DNA of 54,350 nt, taken from the NCBI RefSeq assembly GCF_946415235.1, contig NZ_CAMKRR010000011.1, positions 1-54,350 of the forward strand, in the 5' to 3' direction. The number at the start of each line of letters is the position of its first letter. Position 1 is the stretch's first letter. The notes beneath the pieces are model-generated. The model did not search any database. It had not been told where the DNA came from and saw nothing but the letters and a program-made list of their open reading frames with translations. Positions 25,240-34,334 of the stretch are shown one piece after another. This stretch comes from an uncultured Ruminococcus sp. (GTDB lineage: Bacteria > Bacillota > Clostridia > Oscillospirales > Ruminococcaceae). The translations under genes and the position numbers were made by a program.

Positions 25240-25959
25240 TTATTCTCCCATAAGTCTCTTCATGATTTCCTGATATGCTTCTTCAACGCCGCCCATATCT
25301 CTGCGGAAGCGGTCCTTGTCAAGCTTCTCGTGAGTTGTTGAATCCCAGAAGCGGCAGGTATCGGGAGAGATCTCGTCAGCGAGGATTATAGTTCCGTCAG
25401 CTGTCTTGCCGAACTCTATCTTGAAGTCGATGAGGTCGATGTTGAGTCCCTTGAAGAACTTTAACATGAACTCATTTACCTTGAAAGCGTACTTTGAGAT
25501 AGTGTCGATATCTTCCTTTGTAGCGATGCCGAGAGCAAGTGCATAGTAGTCGTTGATGAACGGATCGCCGAGATCGTCGTTCTTGTAGCTGAATTCAAGG
25601 ATAGGGCAGAGGAGCTGCTTGCCTTCTTCAACGCCCATTCTCTTTGAGAAGCTGCCTGCTGCGACGTTTCTTATGATGACCTCAAGGGGAACGATAGAAA
25701 CCTTCTTTACGATAGTTTCGCGGTCGCTGATCTCCTCTACAAGATGAGTAGGAACGCCTTCCTTTTCGAGCATTTTGAACATGAAGTTCGTCATCTTGTT
25801 GTTGATAACGCCCTTGCCTGTGATAGTGCCCTTCTTCTCGCCGTTGAATGCAGTTGCGTCATCCTTGTAATCAACGATAACGAGGTTAGGATCGTTTGTA
25901 GCGAAGACCTTCTTGGCCTTGCCCTCATAGAGCTGTTCCTTCTTTTCAATGTTTGACAT
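25240..25959 (-). CDS. purC: SAICAR synthetase
   Basis: PurC condenses CAIR with aspartate using ATP, the eighth purine step. The 239-residue protein has the typical start [18 protein letters not shown], the [21 protein letters not shown] loop, [15 protein letters not shown] and the C-terminal [20 protein letters not shown] precedes the ATG. It is the first gene of the tight purC-purF-purM group, behind an AT-rich repeat and a small TCCGCA/TGCGGA hairpin (26005-26020). Confidence 0.98.
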   Translation of the reverse strand: MSNIEKKEQLYEGKAKKVFATNDPNLVIVDYKDDATAFNGEKKGTITGKGVINNKMTNFMFKMLEKEGVPTHLVEEISDRETIVKKVSIVPLEVIIRNVAAGSFSKRMGVEEGKQLLCPILEFSYKNDDLGDPFINDYYALALGIATKEDIDTISKYAFKVNEFMLKFFKGLNIDLIDFKIEFGKTADGTIILADEISPDTCRFWDSTTHEKLDKDRFRRDMGGVEEAYQEIMKRLMGE

Positions 25960-26036
25960 TTTAAAATTCCTCCTTGAGAATGTTTAAATGAATATATATG
26001 CAATTCCGCATCATTGCGGAGATTGTAAGCGATATC

Positions 26037-26088
26037 AATGCATAATTCGTAATTAAGGTATGCCTTACGCATTATGGATTATGAATTG
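26037..26088. repeat. AT-rich imperfect palindrome at the HAD gene end
   Basis: A tract of ATGCATAATTCGTAATT type units with AAGG-TATG-CCTT at its centre and ATTATGGATTATGAATT beyond. It supplies the last codons and the stop of the HAD phosphatase gene. Related to the tracts at 12612 and 18311. Confidence 0.6.
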
Positions 26089-26732
26089 AATAAAATAGCT
26101 TCCGCAGCTTTGTCGGGTGTTTCCGCGATGTAGTCGGCTCCCGCTTCGGTGAGCTCCTCTGTCGAGCCGTAGCCCCAGAGTATGCCCATGCATTTTATCC
26201 CTGTTTTATGTGCGCCGAGAACGTCCTGTCTGCGGTCACCTATCATGAGCACACTGCTCCTGTCGGTGATGCCCGTCTGTGCGAGGACGTATTCTATGAC
26301 CTCGTCCTTGTAGTCCCGCGAGCCGTCAAGCTCCGCTCCGCCTACGAATTCAAAGTACTGCGACAGTCCGAACCTGTCAAATATGCGTATCGCGTAGACC
26401 TGCGGCTTGCTGGTGGCGACCATGAGCCTTTTGCCGCCGTTTTTCAGCCTTTCGAGCATTTCGGGGATACCGTCGTATACGCGGTTCTCGAAAAGTCCAA
26501 CCTTGGAGTATCTTTCGCGGAATATTTTTACGGCCTGAGCTGTCTGTTCCTCATTCATGCCGCAGAACTCGGCAAAGGACTGCCGTATGGGCGGTCCGAG
26601 GAATTTATTGGTATCCTCGGGAACTTCAAAGCCCATCTGCTCTATGGCGTTCACGAGGCATTTCAGTATGCCCTCGGTGGAGTCAGTAAGAGTTCCGTCA
26701 AGGTCAAAGAGAAGTGTCGTATATCCTGTCAT
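26079..26732 (-). CDS. HAD-superfamily phosphatase (PGP-like)
   Basis: A 217-residue subfamily IA HAD hydrolase, close to phosphoglycolate phosphatase or pyrophosphatase PpaX-type enzymes. Motif I is DLDGTLTDS with the nucleophile Asp, motif II is VATSKPQVYA, motif III Lys lies in SRDYKDEVIEY, and motif IV is MIGDRRQDVLGAH. All are intact. Substrate cannot be predicted. The start codon overlaps the stop of the DUF4272 gene (ATGA), showing translational coupling. Its end is formed by an AT-rich repeat. Confidence 0.9.
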   Translation of the reverse strand: MTGYTTLLFDLDGTLTDSTEGILKCLVNAIEQMGFEVPEDTNKFLGPPIRQSFAEFCGMNEEQTAQAVKIFRERYSKVGLFENRVYDGIPEMLERLKNGGKRLMVATSKPQVYAIRIFDRFGLSQYFEFVGGAELDGSRDYKDEVIEYVLAQTGITDRSSVLMIGDRRQDVLGAHKTGIKCMGILWGYGSTEELTEAGADYIAETPDKAAEAILFNS

Positions 26733-27385
26733 GTATCAAGTGATATCCTGTTCCAGTCGTCGGTATCGGAGATGAGCCATTCGAGACCGCGTCTGCGCTC
26801 GGAAACGGCGTCCGTATTGAGACCGCCTATGGGGCATTTCTTATCTGTCTTCTCGTGCTGGACCACTGCCCAGTGATAGCGGTAGTAGAGATCGAGCATA
26901 TCAAGTATCTCGTCAGCGCTCCTGAGACTGCATCTGCTTTTGAAGTCATCATAGCTCTCGCTCTGTGACACAAAGCGTACAGCCTGCGGACAGTCGCAGA
27001 TGTCCTCGGCGTCGGTGATATCGTCCACAAGTCCGAGAGCCCATACCAGTGTCCAGTAGGACTCGTACTCCCATACAACGTCGATAATGTCCTGCTGAAC
27101 ATAGGAGCCGTCAACAAGGCGTCTTTCCTTGGCGTTGAGGCAGTCCCTGACGCCGAAGTAGTCCATGAGACCGGCGAAATAGTTTACATCCTCGTCGTTC
27201 TGCTCGCTCCTTCCGAAGCCGACCTGTGTTGAGAGCAGGGCTGCTATGGCGCGTTTGCATATATCGTCAAGGCTTCTGAGCTTTACCTGTGATGCGGGTT
27301 CTGTGAGCGGAAGGTTCGGGTTTATGCCGATGCCCTTTGCTGCGATGATCTTTTCAGAGCGTTCTTTCCTTTCGGCGGGTGTCAT
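26729..27385 (-). CDS. DUF4272 domain protein
   Basis: A 218-residue soluble protein with the DUF4272 pattern: RSEKIIAAKGIGINPNLPL at the start, LRSLDDICKRAIAALLSTQVG, and WEYESYWTLVWALGLVDDI. The function is unknown in any organism to my knowledge. The family often occurs next to unrelated housekeeping genes. It overlaps the HAD gene by 4 bases and follows purE by 41 bases. The family call comes from motif memory. Confidence 0.75.
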   Translation of the reverse strand: MTPAERKERSEKIIAAKGIGINPNLPLTEPASQVKLRSLDDICKRAIAALLSTQVGFGRSEQNDEDVNYFAGLMDYFGVRDCLNAKERRLVDGSYVQQDIIDVVWEYESYWTLVWALGLVDDITDAEDICDCPQAVRFVSQSESYDDFKSRCSLRSADEILDMLDLYYRYHWAVVQHEKTDKKCPIGGLNTDAVSERRRGLEWLISDTDDWNRISLDT

Positions 27386-27426
27386 GATAATACCTCCTTA
27401 CAGCAGGAAATGCGGTTCGTTTCTTG

Positions 27427-27927
27427 TCAGAGAGCTGCTATCTGCTCCTGAAGTGCCTTATCCTTTGCGATAACGCCCTCAGCCATTGCCTTCTTCTCGG
27501 CAGCAAGCTTTGCGGCAAGCTCCTCGTCTGCTACAGCAAGTATCTGTACAGCGAGAACTGCTGCGTTCTTTGCGCCGTCTATGCCCACTGTGGCAACAGG
27601 TACTCCCGGAGGCATCATAACTGTGGCGAGAAGCGCATCGACTCCCTCAAGAGCCTTTGCCTTCATGGGTATGCCGATTACGGGAAGTGTGGTGTGTCCT
27701 GCGACTACTCCCGCAAGATGAGCAGCCATGCCTGCGGCGCATATGATAGCGCCGAAGCCGTTTGCTCTTGCATCGGAAGCGAATTTGCAGGCTTCTGCGG
27801 GAGTCCTGTGTGCGCTCATTACGCGGCATTCAAACTCCACGCCGTACTTTCTGAGCTCTGTGAGAGCTGATTTTACAACAGGGAAGTCGCTGTCGCTTCC
27901 CATGATAACTGCAACCTTTTTTGACAT
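27427..27927 (-). CDS. purE: N5-carboxyaminoimidazole ribonucleotide mutase
   Basis: PurE converts N5-CAIR to CAIR, the sixth and seventh steps, if PurK is present elsewhere. The protein is 166 residues: [19 protein letters not shown], the catalytic [13 protein letters not shown] (His), [22 protein letters not shown] and [19 protein letters not shown]. All are class I PurE marks. The frame is open further upstream, but AAAGGAG (8 bases before ATG at 27927) fixes the start. It begins only 31 bases after the WG-repeat-like gene and so is probably in the transcript starting near 30130. Confidence 0.97.
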   Translation of the reverse strand: MSKKVAVIMGSDSDFPVVKSALTELRKYGVEFECRVMSAHRTPAEACKFASDARANGFGAIICAAGMAAHLAGVVAGHTTLPVIGIPMKAKALEGVDALLATVMMPPGVPVATVGIDGAKNAAVLAVQILAVADEELAAKLAAEKKAMAEGVIAKDKALQEQIAAL

Positions 27928-27958
27928 GATGTTTTCTCCTTTGTGTTTTATGTGCGGA

Positions 27959-29026
27959 TCAGTCTGACTGATCGTTGTTTTTCTGCTGTTCATCGGACGC
28001 ATTTACGGGATATTTCGGCTTTGACCTCTGGAACTTTGCATAGGCGAGGCCGAAATCGGGTTCAAAGCTGCCCGAAAATCTCAGCTCGGCTTTATAGTCG
28101 CCGTGGGCGGTCATGGGCAGACCGTCTTCCGTGTACTTCACGTCTGTGCCCGCTTTGAGCGAAACGCCTATCACAAGCGCCTCTTCCTTTGAGCTTATGC
28201 TGTATATGTGGAAATCCGACACATCTGTGAGCGTCAGCGAGATGTCCTTTTCATCGGGGAAGATCGCGCTGAACTCTTCATAGCGCTTATTGAGCTTGTC
28301 GTCGGGAACCGTCCTGCCCTTTGTGAATGCGTGGTCGAGATAGCCGCCGATATCCGATGCCATTATTTCTATCAGCGCAGGTGTGAGCTTCGCCAGCAGA
28401 TGTATGTTGGAGAGCTCGATGCTGAAGGGGATATTGTCGCCTGCCGTACCGTTTACCGAGGCTTTTTTGAAAATAAGCTCGTTTTTTTCCGCGGTATAAG
28501 TGTAAACGCCTTTTTCGGAACGGAGCGTGAGCTCGTGTCTGTCAGCCGAGCAGGACTTCCATACTTCGGGGAAGCATGGGGTGAAATCCCTGTAGTATAT
28601 GGTATATCGGCCGTTATCGGCAGATTTTGCAAGGAACAGGTGAGTTCCGTTTATATCCGCGGGGACTATCTCCGAATACACGAAGGGAACGGTGATATTG
28701 CCCTCGTAGTCTATGCAGCCGTACAGCCTTTTGCCGTCAAGACGCTTTGAAGCGACGCAGCAGCTGCTGCCGGTAAAGCTGAGATCCAGCCACTCGGGAT
28801 AAACAATGACCCTGCTGCTGCTGTCGAGAATACCGAAAAGTCCGTTACTGTCCCTGAATATGCGGTTGCCGTCGCGGTCGGAGTCCTCAAGACTCTCCAC
28901 AACAGGCTGAGAGCTGCTGTCATATGCGCTTTTTTCCGTTTTTGAATAAAAGCGCGTAATTGCAACTGCAAGTACGATAATGACTATGAACAATACGGAG
29001 ACAACAAGTCTCATGTTCCTATTCAA
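27959..29026 (-). CDS. Membrane-anchored WG-repeat-like protein
   Basis: A 355-residue protein with an N-terminal TM anchor (LVVSVLFIVIIVLAVAITRF) and a large outer domain. Two segments, GLFGILDSSSRVIVYPEW and LYGCIDYEGNITVPFVYSEI, follow the WG-repeat pattern (GLWGYID..G..V...Y), which forms beta-propeller-like folds. The remainder, about 200 residues, is unrecognised. The C-terminus is polar (DEQQKNNDQSD). The frame starts with TTG at 29026; an ATG at 29014 is an alternative and neither has an ideal ribosome site. It lies 24 bases after the glycosyltransferase gene, in the same transcript. A cell-surface role is likely, but unproven. Confidence 0.68.
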   Translation of the reverse strand: MNRNMRLVVSVLFIVIIVLAVAITRFYSKTEKSAYDSSSQPVVESLEDSDRDGNRIFRDSNGLFGILDSSSRVIVYPEWLDLSFTGSSCCVASKRLDGKRLYGCIDYEGNITVPFVYSEIVPADINGTHLFLAKSADNGRYTIYYRDFTPCFPEVWKSCSADRHELTLRSEKGVYTYTAEKNELIFKKASVNGTAGDNIPFSIELSNIHLLAKLTPALIEIMASDIGGYLDHAFTKGRTVPDDKLNKRYEEFSAIFPDEKDISLTLTDVSDFHIYSISSKEEALVIGVSLKAGTDVKYTEDGLPMTAHGDYKAELRFSGSFEPDFGLAYAKFQRSKPKYPVNASDEQQKNNDQSD

Positions 29027-29050
29027 TGTCTCCGCACCTCCCGGGCAGCG

Positions 29051-30058
29051 TTATTTGTTTTCGGTCCCTGCGGACTGCTGAGAACTCTGAGCCGCAGCCT
29101 TTCGCTGACGATATGTGTCCTCGGTCTCTTTGGTTATATATATGGGACGGTTTTTCGTCTCAAGGTATGTCTTGGAAAGGTACTGTCCCAGTATTCCCAC
29201 ACAGAAGAGCTGAAGTCCGCTGAAAAGGAATATCAGGCAAAGCATGGTGGGATAACCGTCGGGAGCGTCCAGCCAGCCGAATATCGACCTGATTATCGTT
29301 ACGATGATGAGTACGAATGCGAATGCACAGGTGATTATTCCCAGCAGGGAGGCTATTGCCAGCGGAGCTGTGGAAAATGCCATGATACCCTCAAGGGAGT
29401 ATTTGAAGAGTCCCCAGAACGACCATGAGGAGGTACCTGCGGGGCGCTCTACGTTCTCGTACTCGATATACTTGGTGTTGAAGCCTACCCAGCTGAATAT
29501 GCCCTTTGAGAACCTGTTGTACTCGGACATTTCGAGGATAGCGTCAACCATCTGCCTTGACATGAAGCGGAAGTCCTGTGCGCCGTCAACTATCTCGGTC
29601 TGGGATATCCTGTTCATTATCCTGTAGAACAGCCTTGCGAACCATGAACGGACCTTGGACTCGCCCTTTCTGCTGACGCGGCGTGTAGTGGCGCAGTCAA
29701 ACTCTCCGTCCCTTACATAGCTGTACATTTTCGGCAGGAAAGCGGGGGGGTGCTGGAGGTCTGCGTCCATAACGACCACATAGTCGCCCTTTGCGTTCTT
29801 GAGACCTGCGTACATTCCCGATTCCTTTCCGAAATTCCTCGAAAAGGAAATGTATCTCACTCTCTTGTCCTTTTCCGCGAGAGAACGGAGCAGATCGAGA
29901 GTTGTGTCCTTTGATCCGTCGTTTATGAACAGGTACTCGAATTCGAGCTCGGGGAAGTCCTTTGACATCTGTGCCGATATCTTGGTTATCTCCTCATAGA
30001 ACATGGGGAGCACTTCCTGCTCATTGTAACACGGAACTACTACTGAAACGAGTTTCAC
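29051..30058 (-). CDS. GT2-family glycosyltransferase (DPM1/GtrB-like)
   Basis: A 335-residue polyprenyl-phosphate sugar transferase type protein. The GT2 domain has SVVVPCYNEQEVLP, FINDGSKDTTLDLL, FSRNFGKESGMYAGLKNAKGD, the DXD motif MDADLQHPP and DFRFMSRQMVDA. Two C-terminal TM helices follow (ASLLGIITCAFAFVLIIVTII and MLCLIFLFSGLQLFCVGIL). The family makes lipid-linked glucose or mannose for cell-surface polymers. The start is GTG at 30058, with GAGAGGA upstream and a promoter at 30136-30164. It heads the transcript that includes the WG-like protein and purE. Confidence 0.92.
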   Translation of the reverse strand: MKLVSVVVPCYNEQEVLPMFYEEITKISAQMSKDFPELEFEYLFINDGSKDTTLDLLRSLAEKDKRVRYISFSRNFGKESGMYAGLKNAKGDYVVVMDADLQHPPAFLPKMYSYVRDGEFDCATTRRVSRKGESKVRSWFARLFYRIMNRISQTEIVDGAQDFRFMSRQMVDAILEMSEYNRFSKGIFSWVGFNTKYIEYENVERPAGTSSWSFWGLFKYSLEGIMAFSTAPLAIASLLGIITCAFAFVLIIVTIIRSIFGWLDAPDGYPTMLCLIFLFSGLQLFCVGILGQYLSKTYLETKNRPIYITKETEDTYRQRKAAAQSSQQSAGTENK

Positions 30059-30135
30059 GAATAAATCCTCTCCTTCAAAAGAAGCTTGCGGCAGACCTGC
30101 GGAAACACTTTCCCGAGCCTACCAATACACTATTA

Positions 30136-30164
30136 ATAATACAACAAAATCGGCGATAATGCAA
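30136..30164 (-). promoter_or_regulatory. Promoter for the glycosyltransferase-purE transcript
   Basis: Minus strand TTGCAT (30164-30159), 17 bp, TATTAT (30141-30136), about 70 bases before the GTG start. Confidence 0.75.
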
Positions 30165-30438
30165 TAGTAAAATCACTGTTTTTATAATTTTTTACACCTA
30201 TGTAAAATAATGGCTGTTCAATGCTGTGTTTTTGATACATCTGATAGAATAATGTGGAACAGCAAAGTAACATAAACGACAAAAAAGCCGCGTATCACTC
30301 AAAAAACCGTATTATTTTTTATCTAATTAAACGTGAACAATGACAGGGAAAATTGACAAAAAAATCAATAACGATTTGTTATTTTCACTGAAAATTTTAA
30401 AAAACGTATATTTTTTCAAGCCATTTCTTAAGAAAGTA

Positions 30439-30467
30439 TTGATTTTTTTTGAAATGTCATGTATAAT
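30439..30467 (+). promoter_or_regulatory. Promoter of the motif-repeat protein gene
   Basis: TTGATT (30439-30444), 17 bp, TATAAT (30462-30467). The remainder of the intergenic stretch 30165-30438 is AT-rich; apart from an inverted repeat GCTGTTC...GAACAGC near 30212-30260 I see nothing certain in it. Confidence 0.82.
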
Positions 30468-30473
30468 ATACTT

Positions 30474-30621
30474 GTATAGATATTCGCATTGGAAGCTCTG
30501 CGGCACGATCACCCTTGTCAGATCGCGCTGAAGATAGGCGGAGTGCGATTGCGAGCTGGGAAATCGGCATGCCGCTGCCGTAAAGCGGTAACTGCAGTTT
30601 AGCAGTGGTGGGGAGAGAATT
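30474..30621 (+). promoter_or_regulatory. Long GC-rich leader with several hairpins
   Basis: About 148 transcribed bases, clearly more GC-rich than the AT-rich DNA on its left. Visible hairpins: ATCGCGC...GCGAT (about 30522-30549), CCGCT...AGCGG (about 30572-30588) and ACTGC-AGTTTA-GCAGT (30591-30606). The last ends directly before the GGGGAGAG ribosome site. It resembles no riboswitch class that I know. Confidence 0.5.
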
Positions 30622-33123
30622 ATGGACATCACACTGGTAACGTCTTCGTTCGATAAGATAGTTCACGGAACCGAGAACGAGAAGAAAACAGGCTGCGGTA
30701 TCAACCTTATGAAGCCTGAGAACGTAACTCGATTCCACAGAACTTCGAGAATGACAGACCTGAAAGAGATAACCTGCGAAAAATGCAAGGCGAGTCTCGC
30801 AAAAAAGCTTATTAAAGCTGATAAGAAGGAAATGGCGCTCCTTCTCAAGGAAGAGAAAAAGCGCGAGAAAATGGGTATGAACGACGCGGGCATCGTTCCG
30901 CTCGGAAATACTACGGCAAGGATCACAAGAGACCCGAATGCCAAAGCCAAAGAGGAAGCGGCAAGAAGAAAAGCTCTTGAAGAAGCTAAGCAAGCAGCCG
31001 AAGAAGCGAGAAGAGCTGCCGAGCAGGAAGCACAGCAGGCTGCTGAAGCGAACAGCTACGGCTATGCTCCCGAGGCACATCAGAGCACTATCCCCGGTAC
31101 AGGCGTACCTATGGACGACAGTCTTGCTCAGTTTGCCATAAACCCGCATGAAAATGCACAGCCTGCACCTGCCGAGGACGATTTCCTCGCACAGTTCGCT
31201 GTAAACAAGCCCGCCGGAGCAGAGACCGAGCCTTATGCAGCTCCGCCCGCTCATGTCAATGCAGCCGTTCCGCAGGATGACTTCCTCGCACAGTTTGCTA
31301 TACCGAACCCTCAGGGTGCTCCCGAGCAGGCAGCGCCTTATTACGGTCAGCCTCAGAACTACGGTCAGCCGCAGAATACGGGAGGCTACGATAATGCAGG
31401 CGGATATGTTGATATGGGCGGCTATGACGACGCTTACCAGCAGTCGCAGACGCCTGAGGTATCCCATTCCGATGAGGATATCATGAACCTGTTCTCGATC
31501 AATCCCGAGCCTGTGCAGGAGAATGTCTTTGAGCAGCCTGCCTACAGCCAGCCTGTATATGAACAGCCAGTTTACGGTCAGCCTGTTTATGACGATGCGG
31601 CTTACGGTCAGCCCGAGTACGGCGAGATCGTTTATGACGGATCGGTCTACGGCGACATTAATATCTACGACGGCTCTCAGCCGCTGTATGATGCAAACGG
31701 CAACCTCATAGAAGGTCCTATAGTCACTCCCGCGGAGGGATATCAGCCCGTTCCCGAACAGGCTGTGCCTCAGGAGAACGGCTGGGATTATATCACGAGC
31801 CAGTTATTCGGCGTAAACGAGGATCCCAACTTCAATGCGTCAGCTCCCGATGATTATCAGGCGTACAGCGACGAAATGGCTGACTTTACTGAGGAAGAAG
31901 AGGGCCATTCCGATCCGATAACCGAAAACCTGTACCTTGGAAACGGCGTTCTTTCAGCTACATACGGCATCGAACAGCCTTTGGCCAATGTTCCTCATGC
32001 CGAGAATATCGCTGCTCCCGAGGCAGATGATCTTCCTTCGGCTGAAAGCGTTGCAGCAGCAGCCCTTGACGGTGCGCCAAAGGTAGACGACATCGTTGCT
32101 CCCGAAACTGTTTCGCTCCCGTCGGCTGAAAGCCTTGCGGCAGCAGCCCTTGAAGGAGTTCCCACGGTTGAGGACATTACAGCTCCCGAATTCGATACCC
32201 TTCCTCCTGTTGAGGACAATTCGGTTCCCGAGCTTGATGATATCACGGCAGTTCCCGACTTATCAGCACCTGCCTTCGACAGCTTCTCTAAGGCGAGAGA
32301 TGAGGAAGCAGCCGTGCTTGATGATATTTATGAAGCAACATTAAATCAGCCTGTTAAGGCAGAAGAGGAGTATGATTACTATATGAGCGATTTCAATAAT
32401 AACGGTGCACCAAACGGTGCAGAGATAAACGGTGCGGAGCAGAAGCAGGCACAGCAGCCTCAGATCGTAAAGGTTCCGCAGTTTGCAGGATATGACGCTA
32501 ATAACCAGCCTGTATACAAGTACGTTCAGATGAGACTTGCAGGATACGATCAGAACGGCAAGCCCGTTTTCGTTCCGCTCAATGCTCAGCAGAGACCCGC
32601 AGCTCCCGCACAGCAGACAGCTGCACAGGCTCAGAGAGCAGCATCAGCTCCCGTACAGCAGGCTCAGGTGAAGTCTCCTGTTCCGAGAAAGCCCGTACAG
32701 ACAAACGGCGCTCCTACTGCAAATATCTCCAAGATCGCAGTAAATCCGCACGCAAAGTCAACTTCACAGGCTTTCATCAACGCTATCGCAAGCTCGCGAG
32801 AGTACGCTGACAAGAACCTCATCGAGACACAGGGCCTCCAGGCTAACAGCCCCGTACTTACCTCCGTTGAGGACGTTCTCTCAACAATGGGCGATGATTC
32901 CGCAAAGAGAAGACAGGTTCAGCAGGCTCAGCAGAACGTTCCCGTATTCGACGAGTACAAGGCTCCCGTAAAGCAGGGCTTCAGAGGAAATTCAACTCCG
33001 AGAGCAATGCAGCCTCAGCCTATGGACGCTCGCTACATGACAAAGGCAGAGCTCAAGAACAAGAAGAAGCAGGACAAGATCGACGCCAAGTTCAGAAAGG
33101 AAATGTCCAAGAGAGGCTTCTGA
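30622..33123 (+). CDS. Large disordered protein with repeated short motifs, unknown function
   Basis: An unrecognised 833-residue cytoplasmic protein (no signal or TM). In order: a compact N-terminal domain (1-95) with a possible metal-binding pair CEKC (52-55) and another Cys25; an Ala/Glu/Arg-rich coiled-coil segment (107-145); a long Gln/Pro/Tyr-rich disordered region; and a basic C-terminal tail (LKNKKKQDKIDAKFRKEM). Within the disordered region the motif DDFLAQFAVN recurs: 165-174, 186-195, 219-228 and, weaker, DEDIMNLFSIN at 284-294. QPVYEQPVYGQP-type and LPSAESVAAAALDG repeats (about 470-485, 499-512) and GYDxNxxPV (623 and 641) also occur. Such motif arrays usually recruit several copies of a partner. 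The ribosome site is strong. The next gene encodes a TPR-like protein. Confidence 0.85.
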   Translation: MDITLVTSSFDKIVHGTENEKKTGCGINLMKPENVTRFHRTSRMTDLKEITCEKCKASLAKKLIKADKKEMALLLKEEKKREKMGMNDAGIVPLGNTTARITRDPNAKAKEEAARRKALEEAKQAAEEARRAAEQEAQQAAEANSYGYAPEAHQSTIPGTGVPMDDSLAQFAINPHENAQPAPAEDDFLAQFAVNKPAGAETEPYAAPPAHVNAAVPQDDFLAQFAIPNPQGAPEQAAPYYGQPQNYGQPQNTGGYDNAGGYVDMGGYDDAYQQSQTPEVSHSDEDIMNLFSINPEPVQENVFEQPAYSQPVYEQPVYGQPVYDDAAYGQPEYGEIVYDGSVYGDINIYDGSQPLYDANGNLIEGPIVTPAEGYQPVPEQAVPQENGWDYITSQLFGVNEDPNFNASAPDDYQAYSDEMADFTEEEEGHSDPITENLYLGNGVLSATYGIEQPLANVPHAENIAAPEADDLPSAESVAAAALDGAPKVDDIVAPETVSLPSAESLAAAALEGVPTVEDITAPEFDTLPPVEDNSVPELDDITAVPDLSAPAFDSFSKARDEEAAVLDDIYEATLNQPVKAEEEYDYYMSDFNNNGAPNGAEINGAEQKQAQQPQIVKVPQFAGYDANNQPVYKYVQMRLAGYDQNGKPVFVPLNAQQRPAAPAQQTAAQAQRAASAPVQQAQVKSPVPRKPVQTNGAPTANISKIAVNPHAKSTSQAFINAIASSREYADKNLIETQGLQANSPVLTSVEDVLSTMGDDSAKRRQVQQAQQNVPVFDEYKAPVKQGFRGNSTPRAMQPQPMDARYMTKAELKNKKKQDKIDAKFRKEMSKRGF

Positions 33124-33162
33124 GCATAAAAAGTACTTCCGATGAAATGAGGAAAAATCATA

Positions 33163-34248
33163 ATGGCAGAAAACAAGATCCTCGCAGAGCTGAGAGCAAA
33201 GCTCACAGGCTCTGCCGAGGACGATAATAAATTCCTTCGTGCAGAAGCCGAGCGCTATGCACAGGAGAAAAATCTGGAGGGCGTTGACGCTGCTACACAG
33301 CTCCTTATCGAGATAATGCCCCCCGAACAGAAAGCAGAGATAGACAGACTCACTCACGTTGACGGAATGCGCCTTGACGAAATGCATGACAAGATCAGGC
33401 AGCTCATCAAGGAAAAGGATATGACCGAGGCAAAATCACTTGCCGAGCGCCTTTACAAGAAGATACTCGTTGATTACAAAAGCACCGATACCGCAAAGTT
33501 CGTGTCGCTCAGAAATCCCTTCGAGGATAACCTTTATCAGCTGAGATACAAGCCCGATAAGGTACTGAACCGCACACCCTTTGATTTCGGTACTTTTATA
33601 GCTACATACGGCTATCTGCTGGTCGAGACAGGCTCTCCCCTTGATGCTATACCTGTCCTCGAAAAGGCTATGGAGTACAATCCCCTTGACTGCGGTCCGA
33701 GATTCGAGCTCGCGGAGGTGTACAAGCTCCTGAAAAACAAGAGAATGATACTTGAGACATCAAGGGAAACTCTCAAGGTCGCTTCTTCGCCTGTGGCTAT
33801 CGCAAGATGCTACGCAAATGCCGGCTATGCGCTGACTGAGATGGGCGAGTACGACGACGCTTTTGCATTCCTTACAGCAAGTGTGCTGTTTGCTCCGCAT
33901 CCTGCCATTCCATACGAAATGAGAGATGTCGTTGACCGTAAGGGAGCTCCCATAAAGCAGCCTACACGCGAGGAAATGATCGAGGCTATGAAGAAGTACA
34001 ACTTCGAGTTCGGTCCCAATGAGGAGGTCGTTTCCGTAGCTGCTCAGCTTTCGGCAAATTACCTCATGGACGAGGATATTCCCAATGCACTGAAGGCTCT
34101 TAAAATGACCTACAACCTCACACGGGATGAGAAGGTCAAGGAGATAATCCTGAAATACGAGCCCGACGCCAAGACTCTTGCGGAAGAGTATGAGAGCAGC
34201 GGCGGTGCAAAGATTACACAGACGGTCAACGAGTCACCCGAAAACTGA
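33163..34248 (+). CDS. TPR-like helical repeat protein
   Basis: A 361-residue cytoplasmic protein made mostly of helices. The region of about 150-290 has TPR-like pairs (DAIPVLEKAMEYNPLDCGPRFELAEVYKLL, broken here only by motif length, and ALTEMGEYDDAFAFLTASVLFAPHP). The N-terminus is charged (AENKILAELRAKLTGSAED). TPR proteins bind short linear peptides, which fits the motif-rich protein encoded 39 bases upstream; a physical pair is my inference. A strong terminator follows, so the two genes form an isolated operon. I recognise no named family. Confidence 0.78.
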   Translation: MAENKILAELRAKLTGSAEDDNKFLRAEAERYAQEKNLEGVDAATQLLIEIMPPEQKAEIDRLTHVDGMRLDEMHDKIRQLIKEKDMTEAKSLAERLYKKILVDYKSTDTAKFVSLRNPFEDNLYQLRYKPDKVLNRTPFDFGTFIATYGYLLVETGSPLDAIPVLEKAMEYNPLDCGPRFELAEVYKLLKNKRMILETSRETLKVASSPVAIARCYANAGYALTEMGEYDDAFAFLTASVLFAPHPAIPYEMRDVVDRKGAPIKQPTREEMIEAMKKYNFEFGPNEEVVSVAAQLSANYLMDEDIPNALKALKMTYNLTRDEKVKEIILKYEPDAKTLAEEYESSGGAKITQTVNESPEN

Positions 34249-34255
34249 CCGCAAG

Positions 34256-34284
34256 TGCGCTTTCGCTCAGAAAGCGCATTTTTT
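34256..34284 (+). terminator. Terminator of the motif-repeat/TPR operon
   Basis: TGCGCTTT (34256-34263) and AAAGCGCA (34271-34278) with a 7-base loop, followed by six T residues. Confidence 0.93.
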
Positions 34285-34334
34285 GTGCATAAAAACGCTT
34301 TTTTCGGGGAATATATCCTCGGGAGATGATCTTT

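Noticed and set aside
27928..27958. Possible purine riboswitch before purE
   Set aside because: Only 31 bases separate purE from the gene upstream, too short for an aptamer, and no such fold was visible before purC or purD either.
30457..31467. A 336-codon antisense frame over the motif-repeat gene
   Set aside because: Its Cys/Arg/Leu-rich translation is the complement of a repetitive gene; the sense frame has promoter, ribosome site and coherent protein features.
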